Below, piece after piece: positions 11,084 to 21,858 of a stretch of DNA of 64,000 nucleotides. The position numbers and the translations under genes were made by a program. Source of the DNA: Bedellia somnulentella (Eukaryota > Arthropoda > Insecta > Lepidoptera > Bedelliidae); contig OY755171.1 in assembly GCA_963576735.1 (NCBI GenBank), forward strand, positions 5,890,001-5,954,000. The letters run 5' to 3'. The number at the start of each line of letters is the position of its first letter. The stretch's first letter is position 1. The notes under the pieces were generated by a model. It was not told the origin of the DNA, did not search any database, and saw only the letters and a program-made list of their open reading frames with translations.

Positions 11084-11502
11084 TATTATTTGTGTTGCAT
11101 ACAAAAGTTTATATATATTCTATTATATATTATGTCGTAAAATGTATATATGTATTTTATTTAAAAATCTTTATATATATTGCATATGTATTGTATTTAT
11201 TGAATATTATTTATTTTATGGAATACTATCTGTGTCTGTAAGTGTATTAGAACTTAATAAATATTTAGTAATACTTAAAATAGTTAGATAATAGTTTGAT
11301 GAATAATTTTAGTTTTTAAGCAAATCAGTTTAATTTATTGGACATCTACCGAACATGTTTTTAATCCAGCAAATCTTTCCATTAATGGGTTGTCTGGAAG
11401 AGATCGCTCTTAGTGATAAGACCGCCAGTTGTACTTTGGCTTTTATACTGATCTTTTTTTTGTAATTGTTGTTTTTATTTTGTAATGTGCAATAAAGAGT
11501 TT

Positions 11503-11524
11503 TATTATTATTATTATTATTATT
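11503..11524 (+). repeat. (ATT)n 3' terminus of the LINE
   Basis: About seven ATT units directly at the LINE/SINE-A border, the type of 3' end seen in CR1/L2-group elements instead of poly(A). Confidence 0.8.
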
Positions 11525-11952
11525 ATAAACGTTCACGCCGTTTATCCCCGAAGGGGTTGGCAGAGGTACCAATACTCCTGAGCTCATATGGCAAGCGCCA
11601 TCTAGTTTCCAGAGAAGGTACCCACGTTTTGCTTAGACAGTGTACTCACGTGATAGGGGGCAGGCCTATCGCCGTTTTGTACGAATACACTGTCACATGA
11701 CTAAGTACAACTCAGCCATGTGGGTTTCCTCACGATGTTTTCCCTCACCAATTAACCACCCATATGACTTTAGAAAAGACAAATTGGTGTAGGCCCGTCC
11801 CAGGATTGGAACTCACGCCCTTCTGTTTTTCGGGCGGGTGTTCTACCCACTGGACTATCATGTCGCTATATGTATATTATGAAAAACATTCTGTTTAACA
11901 ACAAAGTATTCAAAAATAACGAAAAGGTTCAATTCCCTAATATTATTTATTA

Positions 11953-12186
11953 TTTGCCGTATAGTGTCGGAATAACACAAGAATAACACTACCCCATTTC
12001 TACCCGTGGGGGATCGTAAGAGGCGACTAAGGGTCTAGGGGTTTTTTAAGTGTTTTTTGGGCGATGTGGTTGGAGACGTCACCAAAATCATTTATTATTA
12101 CCATCTTTTCCCCAATCAACTTCCAAAAGTGGCTAAGGAATTTTTCATTCCAAAGCTCTGGCTACCCCGTTAAGGGATTTATTATC
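11953..12186 (+). mobile_element. SINE-B copy, 3' end truncated
   Basis: GTAGTGTCGG-like start, GTAAGAGGCGACTAAGGG, GGCGATGTGGTTGGAGACG, AACTTCCAAAAGTGGC and GCTCTGGCTACCCC follow the family order. It stops at AGGGATTTATTA without the TATGTATG tail. Confidence 0.85.
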
Positions 12187-12627
12187 TCAACAATATCTCA
12201 ATTTATAGGTGGAATAACTGACGGCAAACTAATATTCTCTCCCAGTTTCTGCAATATGATTCGGGTAAATAAATACGCGTATTCACTATTCAGACGTCCG
12301 AAATTGAATTTTCGTTATCCATTGCGCACTTCGTTCCAAATCCTGGGAACGATATAGGGTAATACCGTCAATCACTAGTGAACAGAGAACAAAACTCATA
12401 TGTATCATGCTTTTGAAAGATAGTGTTTGCAAGTCAAAGAGTACAGAGAAGTATGCAGCTGCGCCCCGCGATGGGATATTGGAATAAACCAAATAAAGGG
12501 CACTTTCCACTTTAAATAGTACCGCCAGATAAGCTAATCAGTAGAGTCTGAATGATGTGTCCTCTACGTTTATTCACTATAATACTTAGTATGCCATTCG
12601 ATAATATTCAGTTAACTTAATTACTTG
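12187..12627. other. Unassigned DNA
   Basis: No supported gene or repeat. Confidence 0.5.
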
Positions 12628-12868
12628 TACTCACGCCCATTGTTTCATTTAGGGTATGCAGAGACTATCGTTACAAATTAGCACAATCATGACAAATCTC
12701 CCTTTTGTCCCTTACATTCATTTTTCTTCTCATACATGTTCCTTAATTTTTCTCACTTAGGACCCCCCCAAGGCCGTTATCAGAACGTTTTCTATTAAGT
12801 CAAGAAACGTTTTACGAGGCCGAACTCAATACCAATAATACCATCCACATTAGCTCTATGTATATATG
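12628..12868 (-). mobile_element. RTE-type LINE 3' end fragment
   Basis: CTCACGCCCATTGTTTC, GCAGAGACTATCG, CATACATGTTCCTTAATTTT and a degraded CGAGGCCGAACTC...CACATTAGCTCTATG copy, in order, the better-preserved fragment at 59268-59610. Reading frames are broken. Confidence 0.6.
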
Positions 12869-12869
12869 T

Positions 12870-13594
12870 ATTCAGTAATTTTTTTTATGCTATATTTTGG
12901 TATAAAATACAGAAGGGTCTAAAAATAACGCATCATTACCAACTGTTACTTGTTACGTAGTACAAAACAGTGAAAGTGTAGTACAGCAATTATGAGAAAG
13001 GGCAAAGTTTCCAATATAAAAAGTTATTATAATCAACTCAATAAACATTAAACTAAGCATTTAAGACAAGAGATTTTTTTAGTAAGGTTTTGTATAATAT
13101 GTTTTGGAAAATCTAAGTTGGTACGGGATTTGGTCATTATTTTTAGCAACAAGTAAGAATAAAAGGATGCTACGTCCTTGTATGGCTCGAACAGTTAGTA
13201 CCAAGTTATGTCGCTAGTTGTTAGTATCAACTTCTTTAAATTATAATATACTAAATCCATTATCATTACATATCATTCATTAAATATTATAAAAATTAGA
13301 ACGTTAAGCCTACATTTCAGCATTCGGGAACTAAAATTTTCTCTCCTCGTCATATGCATGTAAATCGCCCCAGGGCTCACGATACAGAATACAGATTGAA
13401 ACGAATGCGCCTTAACATGTTTATTGGATACTGGCCGTTACTCTTGGTACTGCTGAAAAATCTCTTGATACAATATAGCACATTCGTTGTTTGCTAACTC
13501 GACTCGGTGCAATGGACTGGAATGGGGCTTTGTATTCGTGGAATCGTGCAGTACAATTATATCAAATATTAATGGACGATAAGAATTAAATTAG
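12870..13594. other. Unassigned AT-rich DNA
   Basis: No supported gene or repeat. Confidence 0.5.
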
Positions 13595-13600
13595 TTGACG

Positions 13601-13650
13601 TTGAGAGAAAACATCGTGAGGAAACCCACATGGCTGTGTTGTACTTAGAG
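13601..13650 (+). repeat. SINE-A internal fragment
   Basis: GAGAAAACATCGTGAGGAAACC and the CACATGGCTG.GTTGTACTTAG block match the SINE-A body. Only about 50 bp survive, joined directly to another repeat. Confidence 0.6.
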
Positions 13651-13654
13651 ACCA

Positions 13655-13815
13655 AGCGACCTGAGATTACCCTATACAGGGTGATTTGCCCTTGGTCCTC
13701 CACACTGGCAAAGTGCGGACTAACACAGTCTACGACAGACTAACGACAACTGCCCCTGATAGTAGCCGGGACCGACGGCTGAACGTGCCCCCCGAAGGAC
13801 GACATCATCTTAGTT
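13655..13815 (-). repeat. Interspersed repeat with CCGTCGGTCCCGGCTACTAT core
   Basis: The minus strand carries CTTCGGGGGGCACGTTCAGCC and GTCGGTCCCGGCTACTATCA, shared with 49060-49205 on the plus strand. The word resembles LINE 3' UTR sequence common in Lepidoptera (recollection, not checked). No coding capacity here. Confidence 0.5.
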
Positions 13816-14399
13816 TTCGGATAATCAGGTGATTCAAGCTTTCCAAACTGCTTACAACAAAACCCCAAAATTTACATGAAATTCAGCTTCATCAAATCAT
13901 GTTGTTCCAAAGTAAATAACATTATATGTATATTAAAATAGGATACACCTCAAGTTATAATAGACATAGTCACATATATTTTGCAAGTTAAAATCCTTTC
14001 CTTTGCCCACTTTACCCTTTCAATTGTATTCGCTAAGAACTTTAAACCAAATGGACACTTCAAAACGGACGATAAAATATCTCAGTCCAAACATATACCA
14101 GATAAAGTCACTGAACTTAGCTGTGCGACAAAGCTATATATCTCAATTCTCTTTGATTTATTGCTTCGAACTCACACATAAACAACAATACGTACGTGCC
14201 ACGATCATTTATATGCACAAATTTGTCTCTCTGTATAGCGACTGGATAGAGAACTTGATTTAGAAATTTAAGACACTTCAATTTTATCAGATAGTTTAGC
14301 TACCCGTTAAAAATAGGCTTGGTTTGACCTCATTCCGCTGTTTTCTACAATAGTTGTGCAGATGGCCTATATAATAACTAGGCACTGAAGTGATTAAAC

Positions 14400-14922
14400 T
14401 ATGTTTTTTTTAACCGACTTCAAAAAAAGGAGTGTTCTCAATTCGACCGTATATTTTTTTTATTTATTTTTTTATGTTTGTTCGCCGATTACTGCGCCAT
14501 TTATGAACCGATTTTGATTATTATTTTTTTATTCGATAGTAGATACTCCCGGATTGGTACCATGATGAGGATATCAGGGTTTGATGATGGGATCCTGGAG
14601 AAATCGAAGGGAACCCTGAAATTTTATACGCAAATGTACCGTCTTTTACATATTTTCTGAACTTATATTGGCATTTGCTTCTGAAAATCATATTGTTATG
14701 CTGCTGAGCTGATGATGGAAGGTGTGGGTCCTTAATCAGTAGGAGTTAGGAAACAGTTCTTTCACCATTCCATAAAGATTTATACTCCTCTTCGTAGCTT
14801 TTATGAAGAGAAGTACAGGTTCACTCAACATTTCTTTTGTTATGTTATTGTTACTGAGAAAGTACCATGAGACCAGGATCTGGTGATGGCATCCCAGGAA
14901 ATCGAGGGGACTGTCGAAACTC
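14400..14922 (+). repeat. Interspersed repeat opening TTAACCGACTTCAAAAAAAGG
   Basis: This opening word, with GTTCTCAATTCGACCGTAT and GAACCGATTTTGATTATT, is one I recognise as frequent in insect genomes. The segment contains a GTACCATGA.GA..A block twice (about 14557 and 14863), so it may hold an internal duplication. It runs into a 5'-truncated SINE-A. The class of element is not known to me. Confidence 0.45.
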
Positions 14923-14924
14923 AC

Positions 14925-15098
14925 AATCATGTGACAGTGTATTTTTTCAAAACGCCGATAGGCCTGCCCTGTATAACGTGAGAACGTGGGTCCAAGCAAA
15001 GCGTGGGTACTCTGAACAACAGGTGACAATGTCACGTGATATTCAGAAGTATTACTACCTCTGCTAACCCCTTTGGGGATATTCGGCGTGAACGTTTG
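14925..15098 (+). mobile_element. SINE-A copy, 5' truncated
   Basis: Begins inside the body at CATGTGACAGTGTATT and continues through CACGTGATATTCAGAAGTATT to GGGGATATTCGGCGTGAACG and TTTGAGT. It lacks the tRNA head and belongs to the TTTGAGT-ended variant. Confidence 0.8.
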
Positions 15099-15339
15099 AG
15101 TCTTTCTTGAGATGTAGAATTGTAGACCATCGCTTTTCGAGGGATTTCAAGAACAATGTAAAGTTACAGATGGTTGAGCCTATTTAATATCGTATAATAA
15201 TAGAAATACTGGAAATACGAATAATAATACAGTAACCGTCGCACTGCCTCATACGAGAGGCATCTTTGCCAGGTCTACCCATCTCTAAAACTCGTAAAAT
15301 AAAATAATAATAGCTATCTAAAATAGCAGTTACTAATTT

Positions 15340-15562
15340 TTTTTCAGGTTACTTGAGGGTTTTTTTTTATTGCTGGGCGAAATGAGAGATGGATCCATTA
15401 ACCATCCTTTATTTTACTATCTTCTCTGTCTTTTTATGTTTCTAAAAGTCACTGGCGAATTTTCAACACTGAAGCTCTGATTAATCGTTTACCGTTAGTC
15501 ACCTCTTACGTACACCCACCGATAGAAATGGGGTAGTGCTGTACTAAGCTGACACTACACAG
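15340..15562. mobile_element. Two SINE-B pieces in inverted orientation
   Basis: A plus-strand SINE-B internal part (about 15345-15480, GGGTTTTTTTTTATTGCTGGGCGA through GAAGCTCTG) is joined to a minus-strand 5' part (about 15485-15562, ACCGTTAGTCACCTCTTACG through AAGCTGACACTACACA). A rearrangement or two overlapping insertions could give this. Confidence 0.65.
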
Positions 15563-15944
15563 ATAAGTTATTATGATAATTCAAATTGTGACGAAACAAT
15601 TTGAAAGTATACCAAATATTTCAAAGACGTGGATTTTAATATTTTTCCTCTCTAAAAATACAGAAGATAAACATTAACATTAATCTAAATCAAATCGGTA
15701 ATTATAGTGACGTTGTCATTTGTTCGTTTCTAAGACGCTTTAAGCCCTGATGACTAATAAAGGGCGGAAACACTGTAAGGGACTTGGGTTTTAATTAATT
15801 TCGTGGTTCTGTACCTTAAACGTATTAATTATTGATACTTTAAATACATAATATAGTACATTACATATGTGATACAGACCCACGAAAGAAAGAGAAAAAC
15901 TTTTTTACATATGTATGGACAAAAGCTTTGCTTCGCCATGTCTC
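15563..15944. other. Unassigned DNA
   Basis: No supported gene or repeat. Confidence 0.5.
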
Positions 15945-16262
15945 AAACTCAAACGTTCACGCAGTATATCCCCGAAGGGGTTGGCAGAGGTAATAATAGT
16001 ACCGTACATAACGTGACGTTGTCTCCTTTTGCTTGGACAGTGTACTCACATGATAGGGGACAGACCTATCGCCGTTTTGTACGAATACACTGTCATATGA
16101 CAAATTATAACTTAGCCATGTGGGTTTTCTCACGAAGTTTTCCCTCGCCGTTAACAACCATGATAAACCACACATATGACTTTAGAAAACACAAATTCGT
16201 GTAGGCCTGACACGGGATCTGAACCCTCACCTCTGCACAATAAGTGGTGTTCTACTTAATGG
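15945..16262 (-). mobile_element. SINE-A copy, diverged
   Basis: Runs from AACGTTCACGCAGTATATCC and CCCCGAAGGGG through TACACTGTCATATGAC to a decayed tRNA-like head (GTTCTACTTAATGGTCACTAC). The A box is degraded. Confidence 0.8.
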
Positions 16263-16301
16263 TCACTACCTACGCTAATGTGAACTACTTATTTAATTAT
16301 A

Positions 16302-16388
16302 CTTACATCTATTATTCCCATTGGGATAGGCAGTGACTATCGATCGCCACTTTGCACGGTATTGATAAATCTCTCTTGCTTGCCTTTT
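16302..16388 (-). repeat. RTE-type LINE 3' terminal fragment
   Basis: TATTCCCATTGGGATAGGC followed by AGTGACTATCGATCGCCAC and a TTGATAAATCTCTCTTGC block match the 3' end seen at 59268-59610. Confidence 0.65.
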
Positions 16389-16552
16389 TTTTGAAAGGAA
16401 TTAAAGCTATCACGGTTACATGTTACATTACATATGTACAAAAACTTTGTTTGTCGTAACTTAGAAAACTATTAAGTATGCAAGTCTTTTTGAGACTAGT
16501 CTAGGATTATAAAAATACGGTGAAGAAACGATAATAAAGATTATTGAATGAT

Positions 16553-16738
16553 GACAAGTGTGGCCGAGTGGATAGGTGACCAGCTCCTCGGCGCTGGTTC
16601 GATCCCCGCTAAGAAGAAAATTTATATGATGAGCATAAATGATTGTTTCTTAGTCTTGAGTGTTATTTAAATATGTATTAAATGATATTAAATAAATATT
16701 TCGTTGAGTAAGTAATATTATTGTATATATTGAATGGT
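16553..16738 (+). mobile_element. SINE-D copy
   Basis: Head with A box TGGCCGAGTGG (16561-16571) and B box GGTTCGATCCC, then GATGAGCATAAATGATTGTT and TTAGTCTTGAGTGTTATTT. The head is shortened between the boxes compared with 28426-28640, and the GATCTGTGT tail is missing. Confidence 0.8.
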
Positions 16739-16924
16739 AATTTAATTAAAAGAACAACAGAAGAGGATTTTATTTACAACAAGTATGAAATGTGCTAAAC
16801 ATTCGAACAAGCGTGAGATGCCAGTGTTTATTTAATGAAATATTCAATCTATAGCTTCTGAATGCCATAGGAAACTAATAGCGTGATTATGCAGAGAAAA
16901 GGCTTTATACCAATAAAGGAAAAC

Positions 16925-17165
16925 CGTGTAGTACTGGCTTAGAATGTCACTACCTCTTTCTACCCACGGGTGTCGTAAGAGGCGACAAAAGGTATAAGGG
17001 TATAAGGCTTTTTAATGTGGTTTTAGGGCGATGCGGTTAGAGACCCATAACCAAGGATACTTTATTTATACAATTTTGTCCCCAATCAACTCAAATGTGG
17101 GTGGAGAGTTTCGAACTCTAAAGCTCTGGCTACCACTTTTTGGGTTTTATGGTCGAGAGTATATT
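16925..17165 (+). mobile_element. SINE-B copy, diverged
   Basis: CGTGTAGTACTGGCTTAGAATG, GGCGATGCGGTTAGAGACCC and AAGCTCTGGCTACC in family order. The tail is degraded to GAGAGTATATTTT. Confidence 0.8.
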
Positions 17166-17282
17166 TTAATTAAATTAAACCATTTGCTTACACATGATTG
17201 TATGCAACATTCGTCACCAACCATGAGAAAATGGAGTCCACGTGCAAGGCGCGTGTTTAACACTCTGAGCTATACATATGTA

Positions 17283-17335
17283 TGCGGGGTAGCCAGAACC
17301 CTTTTGGGATTTACGGCCGTGAGTATATGTATGTA
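17283..17335 (+). repeat. SINE-B 3' fragment
   Basis: A GTAGCCAGAACCC...TTTGGGATTTACGGCC stretch followed by GTGAGTATATGTATGTATG is only the last 50 or so bases of the family. Confidence 0.6.
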
Positions 17336-17339
17336 TGCA

Positions 17340-19139
17340 CAAGAAAAACAATTCAATTTTTCATTCAGCTTTGATAAGTTTCACCGAACATTAAAGCAAT
17401 TATCCATTTTAATCTTTGAGAAATCGTCAACAACATAATATTAACAAAATCCCCATAAATTAAATTAAAAACAAGCAAGGGTCTCTAATTTGACGGAGAA
17501 TATCTAAAAAGTAGCGACTTAGCCGTCAACGCCAACTGTAGACGACGCCTGATGATTAAAGGAATATAAATTATACAGTAGATACGCAGCAGACAGCCCT
17601 TCGAAAATTGAGGATTTCCATAATAACCTGTATTCAAATGTAAACAAACCTGTAGTTAGCGTTATGATTTTTTCAGTCATAATGCTCCCCTTGCCGTTGT
17701 TATTGAAAGTAAATATGGGTCTTTGTTAGTGAGACCTACTTTAGATTAGATTATATTAAGGACATGGTGTTTTTAAACAAAATTAGTCCAGTTTTATTAT
17801 CAACAGCGTCCGGTTATACAATATTTTTAAGAATTTAGTTTAATGATAACTCATGTTTTTCGCATGCAATCAATCCATAATTATAATTATCTATAGAGAC
17901 GCAATAATGGTTGCAATAATATTTAATATCAAAATAAGCTCAAATGAAAATATATGCTGCCATAGTTCTACCATCAATTTGTTAATTACATCTTTATAAT
18001 TACAAATTTAAATATAACTCAACTTAACTAATTCTAGTATAAATAATTAAAGTTTTATCGTTAAGCGGGTAAAAATCGTATAGCCAACATGTCAACAAAA
18101 ACATAAAATTTTATTCCACAAAATACCTTAATTACAACCTACCAAACTGATCTTACTCATTAATATTCCGAATATCCATGTCACCTTTGAGTAAAGCTGA
18201 TTTGAATGTCGAACCGTAGCACAAAGACTGGCACGCTCAGCCGACTTCGCCCGTCCATTCCCGACACGTCTCGACCGATTCCTTCGTTAGCCGACTAACA
18301 AAGAGAGAGTTAATTATTCAAATGGACGCTCTTGACTTAGTCCAACTTGGCTAGCTTCCGTCTTGGAGCGGATTGTCTGTTTTTTATTTTATATCGCTAT
18401 TTTGCGAGGCAATTTGAAATATTAACTCGTTTCCGAGTGTTTTCTTTTCGATTTGCTGGCGGTTTTATTACAGCTGGATTACTTAGATGTTTCCCATTCT
18501 TCTCTAGCTGTAGTAATTGGAAACTGTGCGGAAGCAGACAAATTGCGGTTTGAATAACTGAGAAAGGTTTAATTTAAATTTTCAATAAATACCTCAGATT
18601 GTTAATAGGTTTCGAGTTAAGATCGAACGGAATCTTGCCGTATGTTGTTGCAGAAAAATGTCAGTTTATGAAAGCATAACTCGATACATATTTTTATTAC
18701 TTATTTAGCCACTTAAATTACCGTGTGACCACTTTATTATTTTTAAAACTTTCAAATCACAACTTATTGCTATAAAGTAATATTGTGTAAGCCCATTGTA
18801 CTACTACTAAACTAATAAATAATAAACTAATTCTTGAACATGCAAATATTGAGAGCAACAGCATTGATTCAAAACCGAATAGGTATTTTAGGATGAGCTT
18901 TTTGATTTAGTAACGAGAAAACTTGTAAAGTTAGAAATTTTTCAAGGGATTGTTGGATTAAACACTTAGAATATCACAACCAACCTTTAAACAATTTTAT
19001 TAAACTCTAAAAAAAACCATGCATACAGGTAAAATAGTATGGCCAACCAAAGTGGTCTCCAAAGATATATTATATGTTTCGAAATTTAAAAGTGTAAAAT
19101 ACGTATTTATAATAAAACAATACACTTGTTAATTGTGAC
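17340..19139. other. Long stretch without recognised gene; GC-richer patch at 18200-18560
   Basis: Mostly AT-rich and featureless. The patch at 18200-18560 is richer in GC and CpG (GCCGACTTCGCCCG, CCGACACGTCTCGACCG) and holds a 68-residue plus-strand ORF (18347-18553) with no motif. It could be host sequence such as a promoter or untranslated exon, but nothing proves that. Confidence 0.35.
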
Positions 19140-19205
19140 GGCCTTGGCGGCTCAGTGGGGAGAGAGTTGCCTCCTATGCAAAGAAGCATGGGATCAAATT
19201 CAATT
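19140..19205 (+). repeat. tRNA-like SINE head fragment
   Basis: TTGGCGGCTCAGTGGGGAG resembles an A box and GGGATCAAATTC a B box. The TCCTATGCAAAGAAGCATG spacing resembles the tRNA-like piece at 26756. No clover-leaf closes well, so this is read as a SINE remnant rather than a tRNA gene. Confidence 0.4.
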
Positions 19206-19329
19206 TTTAAATCAATTCTATTCTTGTACTTGGTAACTTAAACCATACGTATGTAGATTATTTAAAAGCTTGCCAAGTATGAGACATTACGCGCGTGAAG
19301 TATTCCGCACCATTATCAATATAAAAATA

Positions 19330-19830
19330 TATATAGTTCGATAAACAAAAAATATAGCACGGGGCGCCCCACGCTTTTTTATGATTTTCAGCTAATATTG
19401 GGTATTTCCTACTTCTTAGTTAAATATGCTTTAAAACAGTTTTTTCTTAGATATTCAAACTAAATTTTATCTTCAACTTTTTAGTACTGAATCATTTGAA
19501 ATTATATAATCCTGGCGACACTAATCAGAATAATGGGATGAAAATATGAAGTCATTATAATGTCCCTGATTCTCAGTAAGTGTGAAATTTTTTCATTAAT
19601 TTTTTTTCTCTAAAGTGGGACAAAATCGATTTTAAAGGAGTAGGGTTTATACATACCTAGATACAGGTGAAGCTAAAGCACAATATATACTGAACGTACC
19701 GGGCCGCTGACTTTTTGTCAGCAGTCTAGTTTACATACATAGCAGATAGCTGAAACATAATTACTTCAACACAGCCCGCCGGGTAGTGACGCTAGGCAAT
19801 GTCCGGCTAATATAAGCGTGTTAATCAATC
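19330..19830 (+). repeat. Interspersed repeat ending ACAGGTGAAGCTAA...
   Basis: Shares ATCATTTGAAATTAT, CTGGCGAC.CTAATCAG.ATAATGGG, TAAAGTGGGA and ACAGGTGAAGCTAA with 30190-30537. The 3' end is split: GCTAA at 19672-19676 and 19806-19810 flanks a 129-bp unrelated insert, after which TATAAGCGTGTTAA resumes. The class of element is not known to me. Confidence 0.55.
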
Positions 19831-19894
19831 AGTCACTGTATAAAGATTCTACTATCATAGTTTGAACTATGCCGTTTAATTTACGCCATAATTG

Positions 19895-20128
19895 CCGTGT
19901 AGTGTCGGCTTAGAATAGCACTACCCCATTTCTTCCCGTTGGTGTACGTAAAAGGCGACTAGCGGTACTCGGGTTTTTAAGGGATTTTTGGGCGATGCGG
20001 TTGGAGACCCATCACCAACAACCTTTATCTCACCATCTTTTCCCCACTCAATTTTCCAAAAGTAGCTTAGGAATTTCCAATTCCTACCCCTTCTAGGAAT
20101 TTATAGCGGTGAATATATGTATGTACCT
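19895..20128 (+). mobile_element. SINE-B copy, near full length
   Basis: Starts CCGTGTAGTGTCGGCTTAG and runs through GGGCGATGCGGTTGGAGACC to GTGAATATATGTATG. A short deletion removes part of the TTAGCTCTGGC block. Confidence 0.9.
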
Positions 20129-20129
20129 A

Positions 20130-20670
20130 TATATTTATTACTACAATGGTTCTCACAATTTATAAATCTCTAATATAAAAAGTCGTGAATGTCTTCTTGG
20201 ACTCTTTAACTTATCCCTTAATATTAAATAAATCAGATTTTTCTCTTTATAAATGAACAGCACCCTTCTCAACACAAAATATCTTTCGCATAAATACTTG
20301 AATATTTTCATTAAAACAGCCTTACTAGCTGAAATATTTTCGTAAAAAAAGGTGAGAAAAGAAATGAATATTCGACTAACTTTAGTGAAAATTTCAGCCT
20401 TATTTTACTCTTGTACATGAGAAATAATGTTATTTGTTGAAAAAATATTAAAGGTATATCGTATTCTCAAAAGATTTTTTTTGTATACAAGTTTTTTTCT
20501 TAATAATTTAACTAAACAAAATAAAATGTGTAAGCATAGTGAATATCCTTAATGGGTCCATGATGTAGTAATAAATTTTATGTATGCTGTTTAGATATGC
20601 TTACTTTAATTATAAATTTACGCACATTCTTCACTTAACTCCAATGCTACATATTATCAATATATGATTA
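20130..20670. other. AT-rich DNA, nothing recognised
   Basis: No gene or repeat seen. Confidence 0.5.
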
Positions 20671-20672
20671 TA

Positions 20673-21858
20673 CGAGGGGCATGCCAAAAGAAACTAGATA
20701 CTCGAAAAATATATAATTTATTCTTTATTACAAGTATCGATCTTTTCAAAATATTAACCCTGAGCACGTATACACTTTTCTATACGCCTGAACCAATTGA
20801 AAAATCCCTGTGACCACTCTACTTTAGATACCTCAGAAATCTCGAAATTAAAGGCAGCCAGCGCATCTTCTTTGCTTTCAAACCTTTAGTTTTTCTTTGA
20901 TTTTTGGAAACAAGTAAAAATTACAAGGCGCTAGGTCAAGGGAATATGGCGGGTAAGGGAGAATTGACACATTTTTCGAGTTGAAAAAGTCTAGTGTTAT
21001 GGCAGACGTATGCGGCGCCGCATTGTCGTGGTGCCAGAGAAAGTGCCGGATTCCTGACTTCGGTCGCTTGTCACACCAAGCTGATATTACTGTTGGAGCA
21101 CAAACTGTCACATACCATTCGAAGTTCACCGTTCTTTCATTCTCTAGCACAACAGTAGCAATATGAACCGTTTTGCAAAAAAACGAGGCGACCATTTTTG
21201 TTTCTGTGTGCTTCGTGCACGGCGACATTTCGTCGGAGTTGGCTCGTCTTCAAAGCACCATACAGTCGACTGTCACTTTGATTCGGGATCATAGTTATAT
21301 AGCCATGTTTCGTCTCCAGTCAGTATATCAAATACGTTTTATTTCTCGCCTCCGTTGAATTTATCTATCATGAATAGGCACCAATCCACCCGACAGTCTT
21401 TCTGCTCATCGGTAAGTTTGGGCGGCACCCATCTCGAATAACGTTTACGGAGAGAAAGGTGGTCGTGAATTATGGTTTGCATTGCTGCTGATCCAATTCC
21501 TAGTTCTCGCTCTAGCTCTACATATGTAATTCGTTGGTTTTCGCGAATAAGTTTTTCGACTGCACGAACGTTATATTGCGTGACCGCGGTTGGCGGCCGT
21601 CCTGTCTTCGCTTCATCTTCGAGATATCCCCATCCTCTTTAAAATTCAGCAAAGCAATTGAACACTGTTGCTCGGGAACAAGCAGACTCGCCAAAAGTAG
21701 AAGCCAAAAGTAAAAAACATTTTTGAGGCTTTAAACCTTTTTTTAAGTCATAATAAATCAAATATGTAAATAAAAAACCAGCCTAAAAGATGTTGTATAA
21801 CTTGCCAGTGTCAATTAAATGAGAAAAGAGTATCTAACTTCTTTTGGCATGCCCCTCG
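20673..21858 (-). mobile_element. mariner-family transposon, defective copy 1
   Basis: A 1186-bp unit between TA dinucleotides (20671-20672 and 21859-21860). The terminal inverted repeats, about 30 bp, begin CGAGGGGCATGCCAAAAGAA; the right one reads GTTAGATACTC further in and the left one ACTAGATACTC. The transposase lies on the minus strand and is broken (next entry). The copy at 60266-61061 is the same family. Confidence 0.93.
20878..21790 (-). pseudogene. mariner transposase pseudogene (copy 1)
   Basis: Minus-strand similarity covers most of a mariner transposase. The open part (20878-21228) includes WHHDNAAPH, PYPPYSLDLAPC and FYLFPKIKEK. In this family the catalytic triad is DD34D. The second Asp is present in HHDN, but 34 residues later the expected third Asp is Asn (CNFY), which should abolish catalysis. 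The first Asp survives in GDETW. Other lesions: a TGA at 21273-21275 shortly after GDETW, a frame change just before MVASF, and a 5' deletion removing the start codon and the first dozen or so residues relative to copy 2. Confidence 0.9.

Larger units (their letters stand above)
8582..11524 (+). mobile_element. 5'-truncated non-LTR retrotransposon (CR1/L2-like)
   Basis: An element of about 2.94 kb whose 5' end falls inside the endonuclease domain. It carries one long ORF (8594-11083), a 3' UTR of about 420 bp with AATAAA-type signals, and ends in an (ATT)n tract at about 11503-11524. ATAAAC at 8576-8581 and 11525-11530 is the likely target duplication, partly blurred by the terminal repeat. 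Truncation at the 5' end with an intact 3' end is the normal result of target-primed reverse transcription. The CR1/L2-type assignment within the jockey superfamily rests on the reverse transcriptase wording and the microsatellite-like 3' end. Confidence 0.9.
8563..11878 (-). mobile_element. SINE-A copy split by a LINE insertion
   Basis: The left 19 bases are the ATGTT-type SINE-A tail. The SINE body resumes at about 11525 and continues to a variant tRNA-like head near 11870 (AGTCCAGTGGGTAGAACACC). The 11-bp duplication ATGAAAAACAT flanks the whole unit at 8552-8562 and 11879-11889. The LINE between the halves has its own short ATAAAC duplication. The order of events is SINE first, LINE second. 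Confidence 0.85.
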
